Shown here: in pieces, positions 5,651-9,120 of the stretch
Position numbering within the stretch: the first letter of the stretch is position 1
Layout of the letters: the number at the start of each line of letters is the position of its first letter
Assembly (NCBI GenBank): GCA_041663205.1
Contig: JBAZQZ010000034.1
Coordinates: 1 to 9,120 of the forward strand
DNA: 9,120 nucleotides
Reading direction: 5' to 3'
Source: UM-FILTER-38-24 sp041663205
GTDB taxonomy: Bacteria > Patescibacteriota > Gracilibacteria > UBA1369 > LOWO2-01-FULL-3
Notes under the pieces: model-generated
Databases searched by the model: none
Seen by the model: the letters and a program-made list of their open reading frames with translations, nothing else
What the model was told of the DNA's origin: nothing
Translations under genes and position numbers: made by a program

Positions 5651-7750
5651 ATGTCCACATACCTTTTCGCTTCGATATTCGGCATCAGTCTTGTTTCTCT
5701 TGTGGTAGCGGTTTTGCTTGCGCGCCATGTCCTTTCTCAGGACAAGGGTACGCCAAAAATGCAAGAAATCGCTGAAGCTATCAGAGAAGGGGCGATGGCG
5801 TTTTTAAAGAGGCAGTACGTGACAATCGGTACTTTGTCACTTGTTTTGACGGTAATTATTCTTGCCGCATACGCTTTTAGCGGTGATTTCAGTTATGGTT
5901 GGTATACTGCGGTAGCGTTTGTTCTTGGTGCGGCTTGTTCCGCGCTTTCCGGATTTTTGGGAATGTATATGAGTGTAAAAGCGAATCTTCGAACTGCGGC
6001 GGCGGCTCAACACAGCGTAAATAAAGCACTTAAAATGGCGATTCGCGGTGGAGCTTTCTCCGGAATTTTGGTCGTAGCGCTTTCTCTTCTTGGAGTCGGC
6101 GGACTTTTTGTGGCTTACGGTGGAATTGCAAATCCTACGGAAGTTCCTCTTTTGTTGGTTGGATTCGGATTCGGAGCTTCTTTCGTGGCTTTATTTGCAC
6201 AACTTGGAGGTGGAATTTATACAAAAGCGGCTGATGTTGGAGCCGATCTAGTCGGGAAAGTTGAAGCCGGAATTCCCGAGGATGATCCTCGAAATCCTGC
6301 GGTTATCGCCGACTTGGTCGGGGATAATGTCGGAGATTGCGCAGGTCGTGGAGCTGATCTTTTTGAATCTACTGCGGCTGAAAATATCGGAGCGATGATT
6401 CTTGGAATCGCGCTTTTCCCTGTTTTCGGATTTAAAGGAATTATTTTTCCTCTTGTGGCTCGCGCATTCGGACTTATTGCTTCTATCGTCGGAGTTATGG
6501 TTGTTTCCATCAAGGAATCACAAGATCCGATGAAGGGCTTGAATAAGGGATATTTTGTTACAACCGCTTTGGCGATAATCGGATTTGGTACGGCCAGTTA
6601 TCTTCTTCTTTCTCCGTCGGCCGAATATTTAGTCGCTAATCCGTTGATTTCCGCTTATACGTGGGCATGGTTCTTCGGAGCCGGTCTCGTCGGAATTGTT
6701 GCCAGCGTTGCGTTTGTTTATATCACTCAATATTATACAGAATATAAATATCGCCCTGTGAAAGAAATCGCAGAGGCTTCGGAGACAGGAGGTGCTACAA
6801 ATATTATCAGCGGTTTTGCCGTCGGTCTTGAGAGTACAGGGCTTCCTGTTCTTGTTATTTCGGCTTCGTTGATGGGATCTTATTTCCTTGGAAATGCCAC
6901 CGGAATTATGCATGGCGGACTTTATGGAACTGCTGTTGCGACGATGGGAATGCTTGCAACTGCGGCTTATATCCTTGCAATGGATAATTTCGGACCTATC
7001 ACGGATAATGCCGGCGGAATTGTCGAAATGTCAAAATCTCCAGAGGAAATCAGAAAGAGAACTGACCGTCTTGATTCCGTTGGGAATACGACTAAAGCGC
7101 TTACAAAAGGGTATGCTGTCGGGTCTGCGGCGCTTGCGGCGTTCTTGCTTTTCTCCGCGTTCATGGAAGCGGCAAAGATCACGGTTATTGATCTTGCCAA
7201 GCCGATTGTTTTCGTCGGAGGTCTTGTAGGAGCGGCACTTATCTTTGTTTTCTCTTCGTTTGCAATTCGTGCGGTTTCGCGCGCGGCCGGTTATATCATC
7301 AATGATGTTCGCGCTCAATTCAAAGAAAAACCCGGAATTATGAAAGGAACTGACAAGCCGGATTATGCTCGAAGTGTTGATATTTGTACAAAAGGTGCGC
7401 TTAGGGAAATGGTTCTTCCGGGGCTTACCGCAGTGGTTGTTCCTACTGTTGTCGGATTTACTCTCGGAGTTGAAGCGGTTGGAGCGACTCTTATGGTCGG
7501 GACTATCGCCGGTGTGATTTTGGCGCTTGTTCTAAACAATGGAGGTGGCGCTTGGGATAATGCGAAGAAATTTATTGAAACCGGAGCGCACGGTGGAAAG
7601 GGCTCATTTGCTCACAAGGCGGCGGTCGTGGGAGATACTGTCGGAGATCCCTTCAAGGATACAGCAGGTCCTTCACTTCATGTTTTGATCAAACTTTTGT
7701 CCACTTTGACATTGGTTTTGGCTCCACTTTTCTTGTTGGTACAGAAATAA
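5651..7750 (+). CDS. hppA: K+-independent membrane-bound proton-translocating pyrophosphatase
   Basis: HppA hydrolyses pyrophosphate and uses the energy to pump protons across the cytoplasmic membrane. The 699-residue product has the family's usual size and about 16 hydrophobic segments. The catalytic motifs are intact: D195-VGAD-LVGK-VE205, EDDPRNPAVIAD (210-221), VGDNVGD (223-229), MDNFGPITDNAGG (444-456), NNGGGAWDNAKK, and GDTVGDPFKDTAGPS (661-675), whose aspartates bind Mg-pyrophosphate. GNTTKALTKGYA holds K482 and T485 at the two positions that are alanine in K+-dependent enzymes, marking the K+-independent type, which are normally H+ pumps. The frame is open back to ATG 5585, which overlaps the sigma-like stop codon. 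ATG 5651 is preferred because the family starts just before TM1 and a promoter lies between the two. No Shine-Dalgarno is seen. Codon choice (GGA for Gly, CTT for Leu) differs from its neighbours and suggests high expression. A terminator follows 20 nt after the stop. Confidence 0.97.
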   Translation: MSTYLFASIFGISLVSLVVAVLLARHVLSQDKGTPKMQEIAEAIREGAMAFLKRQYVTIGTLSLVLTVIILAAYAFSGDFSYGWYTAVAFVLGAACSALSGFLGMYMSVKANLRTAAAAQHSVNKALKMAIRGGAFSGILVVALSLLGVGGLFVAYGGIANPTEVPLLLVGFGFGASFVALFAQLGGGIYTKAADVGADLVGKVEAGIPEDDPRNPAVIADLVGDNVGDCAGRGADLFESTAAENIGAMILGIALFPVFGFKGIIFPLVARAFGLIASIVGVMVVSIKESQDPMKGLNKGYFVTTALAIIGFGTASYLLLSPSAEYLVANPLISAYTWAWFFGAGLVGIVASVAFVYITQYYTEYKYRPVKEIAEASETGGATNIISGFAVGLESTGLPVLVISASLMGSYFLGNATGIMHGGLYGTAVATMGMLATAAYILAMDNFGPITDNAGGIVEMSKSPEEIRKRTDRLDSVGNTTKALTKGYAVGSAALAAFLLFSAFMEAAKITVIDLAKPIVFVGGLVGAALIFVFSSFAIRAVSRAAGYIINDVRAQFKEKPGIMKGTDKPDYARSVDICTKGALREMVLPGLTAVVVPTVVGFTLGVEAVGATLMVGTIAGVILALVLNNGGGAWDNAKKFIETGAHGGKGSFAHKAAVVGDTVGDPFKDTAGPSLHVLIKLLSTLTLVLAPLFLLVQK

Positions 7751-7770
7751 GACGGTTTAATTGGAATTGG

Positions 7771-7805
7771 AAAAGCCCTTCTCCGATTACGGAGAGGGGC
7801 TTTTT
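7771..7805 (+). terminator. Rho-independent terminator of hppA
   Basis: A 15-bp stem (arms 7771-7785 and 7790-7804) with a 4-nt ATTA loop pairs throughout, with a single G-U pair, and runs into a T-rich tract (five T at 7801-7805, with further T runs just after). It lies 20 nt after the hppA stop and should separate hppA from the permease gene. Confidence 0.92.
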
Positions 7806-7816
7806 GTGTTTTTGCT

Positions 7817-7845
7817 TTGCACTAAGGTAAATAGTGTTATATATT
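7817..7845 (+). promoter_or_regulatory. Possible promoter of the permease gene
   Basis: Because a strong terminator precedes it, this gene needs its own promoter. TATATT (7840-7845) matches the -10 consensus at 5 of 6 bases; TTGCAC (7817-7822), 17 nt upstream, matches the -35 only at TTG. A start near 7852 would give an almost leaderless message beginning at the ATG. Weak evidence. The competing reading is AAGG at 7824-7827 acting as a Shine-Dalgarno for GTG 7834. Confidence 0.3.
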
Positions 7846-7851
7846 TTTATC

Positions 7852-8961
7852 ATGAGAGCAAGAAAGCCTTTTCACTTTAAATCTGACAGTGCATTGATTT
7901 TGGACAAGCTTCCCGGATATTTTTTGCTTGTTTGTCTTTTGTTTGCGCTTTATTACATGATTGATATTTTGAGTCCGTTTATTACGGTTGTTTTTGTTGC
8001 GGCGATTTTGGCGATAGCATTTAATCCTTTGCATAAGATTTTGTTGAAGTTTCTCAGGGGGTGGAGCAGGCTTGCGAGCGTGTTTTCCTGTCTTTTGATT
8101 GTTCTTATTATTCTTATCCCTATCGCTGTTTTTATTATTTTGCTTACCAGCGAGGCGTTTTCCACTTATGAAATGATTCAATTGAAGATAAATTCTGGGA
8201 TTTTTGATAAATATTTGCAGTGGAAGGATGGCGGATTTTTCTATGATCTGAAGAATACGATAGCTCCTCTTGTGGATGTCGAAAATATGGATTTGAAAAA
8301 GAATATAATCGAGATTGCGAAATCCTTGAGTACTTTCCTTGTTTCTCAGACGGCTTCTTTCTTGAAGAGCATCTCGGAAATCGCACTTAGCGTAGTCGTT
8401 TTATTGTTCTGTTTGTTTTATTTTTTCAAAGATGGGACGGCGCTTGTGGCCAGGATCGGACAGCTTAGTCCTCTTCCTTCTTCGTATGAAACTCAGCTTT
8501 TTTATAAAATAAGAGATATGGTGAAGGCTGTGGTTTTTGGAGTGTTTTTGACTGCTGTTATTCAGGGAGTTGTCGGGGGGGTCGGTTTTATGATCGCGGG
8601 GATTCAAAATCCTGTTTTTTGGGGGACAGCCATAGCGTTTTTCTCGCTTGTTCCGGTCGTGGGGACTGCAATTATTTGGGTCCCGGCTTGTATAATTCTT
8701 TTTATTCTCGGGGATTATTATTCGGCGTTTTTCCTTTTCTTGTGGGGAAGCCTTGTTATCGGGATGGTGGATAATTTTGCGAGACCTTATCTTATTCGCG
8801 GGAACACGCGCACATATCCTCTTATGATGTTTTTGGTTGTTTTGGGCGGAGTTGTGACGATGGGGCTCAAAGGTGTTGTGATTGGACCTCTTGTTCTTAT
8901 TGTGCTAATGTCATTTTTGCACATTTATGAATTTGAATATAAAAATCTTTTAAAAAAATAA
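7852..8961 (+). CDS. AI-2E family (PerM/TqsA-like, UPF0118) membrane permease
   Basis: The product (369 residues) is a polytopic inner-membrane protein of the AI-2E transporter family. Members have been linked to export of the signal autoinducer-2 (TqsA) and, in others, to Na+ or Li+/H+ exchange, so the substrate here is open. Hydrophobic segments lie near 22-40, 42-58, 76-98 and 175-193, with more from 226 to 352. Between the third and fourth is a ~75-residue soluble stretch, typical of the family. Family motifs are FFKDG (191-195), FSLVPVVGTAIIWVPA (264-279), DNFARPYLIRG (307-317) and LGGVVTMGLKGVVIGP (331-346). Length is normal. The start is uncertain: ATG 7852 has no Shine-Dalgarno, while an in-frame GTG at 7834 has AAGG 6 nt before it and would add six residues. 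The gene follows the hppA terminator and is 14 nt from the next gene, so those two probably share a transcript. Confidence 0.9.
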   Translation: MRARKPFHFKSDSALILDKLPGYFLLVCLLFALYYMIDILSPFITVVFVAAILAIAFNPLHKILLKFLRGWSRLASVFSCLLIVLIILIPIAVFIILLTSEAFSTYEMIQLKINSGIFDKYLQWKDGGFFYDLKNTIAPLVDVENMDLKKNIIEIAKSLSTFLVSQTASFLKSISEIALSVVVLLFCLFYFFKDGTALVARIGQLSPLPSSYETQLFYKIRDMVKAVVFGVFLTAVIQGVVGGVGFMIAGIQNPVFWGTAIAFFSLVPVVGTAIIWVPACIILFILGDYYSAFFLFLWGSLVIGMVDNFARPYLIRGNTRTYPLMMFLVVLGGVVTMGLKGVVIGPLVLIVLMSFLHIYEFEYKNLLKK

Positions 8962-8975
8962 TTTAATAATTTATT

Positions 8976-9120
8976 ATGCCAAAACTAATTCAAAAGAAAA
9001 GTAATCCTGTTCCGAAGAAGATAATTAATCCGAAAGTCTCGCAAAACAAAATGGATCAGATTCTTTCCCGTCATTCTTTTTCCGGAATGGATGTTCCTAA
9101 GGCCTTTTTAGCCCTTCTGA
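8976..9120 (+). CDS. Unidentified protein, N-terminal fragment (3' end outside window)
   Basis: An ATG at 8976 opens a frame that runs without a stop for 48 codons to the right edge. The visible part begins MPKLIQKKSNPVPKK and continues through SQNKMDQILSRHSFSG to VPKAFLALL. The first 25 residues are lysine-, asparagine- and proline-rich, look disordered, and carry no signal peptide. After that the sequence becomes more folded-looking. I do not recognise the family from so short a piece. The start lies 14 nt after the permease stop, in an AT-rich gap without a Shine-Dalgarno, as for most starts here; co-transcription with the permease is likely. The close spacing and lack of any competing frame support a real gene. 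A second in-frame ATG at 9051 is a possible later start. Confidence 0.6.
   Translation, partial: MPKLIQKKSNPVPKKIINPKVSQNKMDQILSRHSFSGMDVPKAFLALL

Noticed and set aside
6888..7229. 113-codon + strand frame inside hppA
   Set aside because: It is an alternative frame of a strongly conserved gene, with Arg/Leu-rich composition and no motif.
7837..8181. 114-codon - strand frame rich in Lys and Asn
   Set aside because: It is opposite the permease; the composition is what is expected from the complement of hydrophobic codons.
9097..9117. Inverted-repeat-like AAGGCC...GCCCTT near the right edge
   Set aside because: The pairing is short and imperfect and lies inside an open coding frame; not a credible terminator.

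Overview
The window reads as a compact, moderately AT-rich bacterial chromosome segment with every gene on the + strand. It most resembles an uncultured bacterium of the Candidate Phyla Radiation (Patescibacteria). This is an inference from four things: the cysteine-rich zinc-ribbon protein family at 660-2279, which I associate with those genomes; a K+-independent proton-pumping pyrophosphatase; very short gene spacing; and almost no Shine-Dalgarno sequences. Without a database search the phylum call is moderate. No mobile element, CRISPR array, tRNA or rRNA was seen.

Layout. 1-644 is the C-terminal membrane half of a P2-type cation-pumping ATPase that begins before the window. After 15 nt comes a 539-residue cysteine-rich protein with zinc-knuckle pairs at both ends and internal 12-residue CxxC repeats (660-2279). 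After 17 nt comes rsmE, the 16S rRNA U1498 methyltransferase (2297-3022). After 41 nt comes an unusual 842-residue sigma-70-like protein (3064-5592), with conserved sigma regions 2 to 4 between a ~450-residue N-terminal and a ~147-residue C-terminal extension. A 58-nt gap with a plausible promoter leads to hppA (5651-7750), closed by a strong intrinsic terminator (7771-7805). An AI-2E/PerM-family membrane permease follows (7852-8961), then after 14 nt the first 48 codons of an unidentified gene that runs off the right edge.

How they fit. The first four genes are close enough to be co-transcribed, though a weak promoter may serve the sigma gene. hppA looks like its own transcription unit: own promoter, own terminator, and a codon choice different from its neighbours that suggests high expression. 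The permease and the last gene form a further unit. Functionally the window combines ion transport (P-type ATPase), membrane energisation from pyrophosphate (HppA), ribosome maturation (RsmE) and transcription initiation. The most unusual objects are the oversized sigma-like protein and the cysteine-rich repeat protein; neither has a function that can be read from sequence alone.
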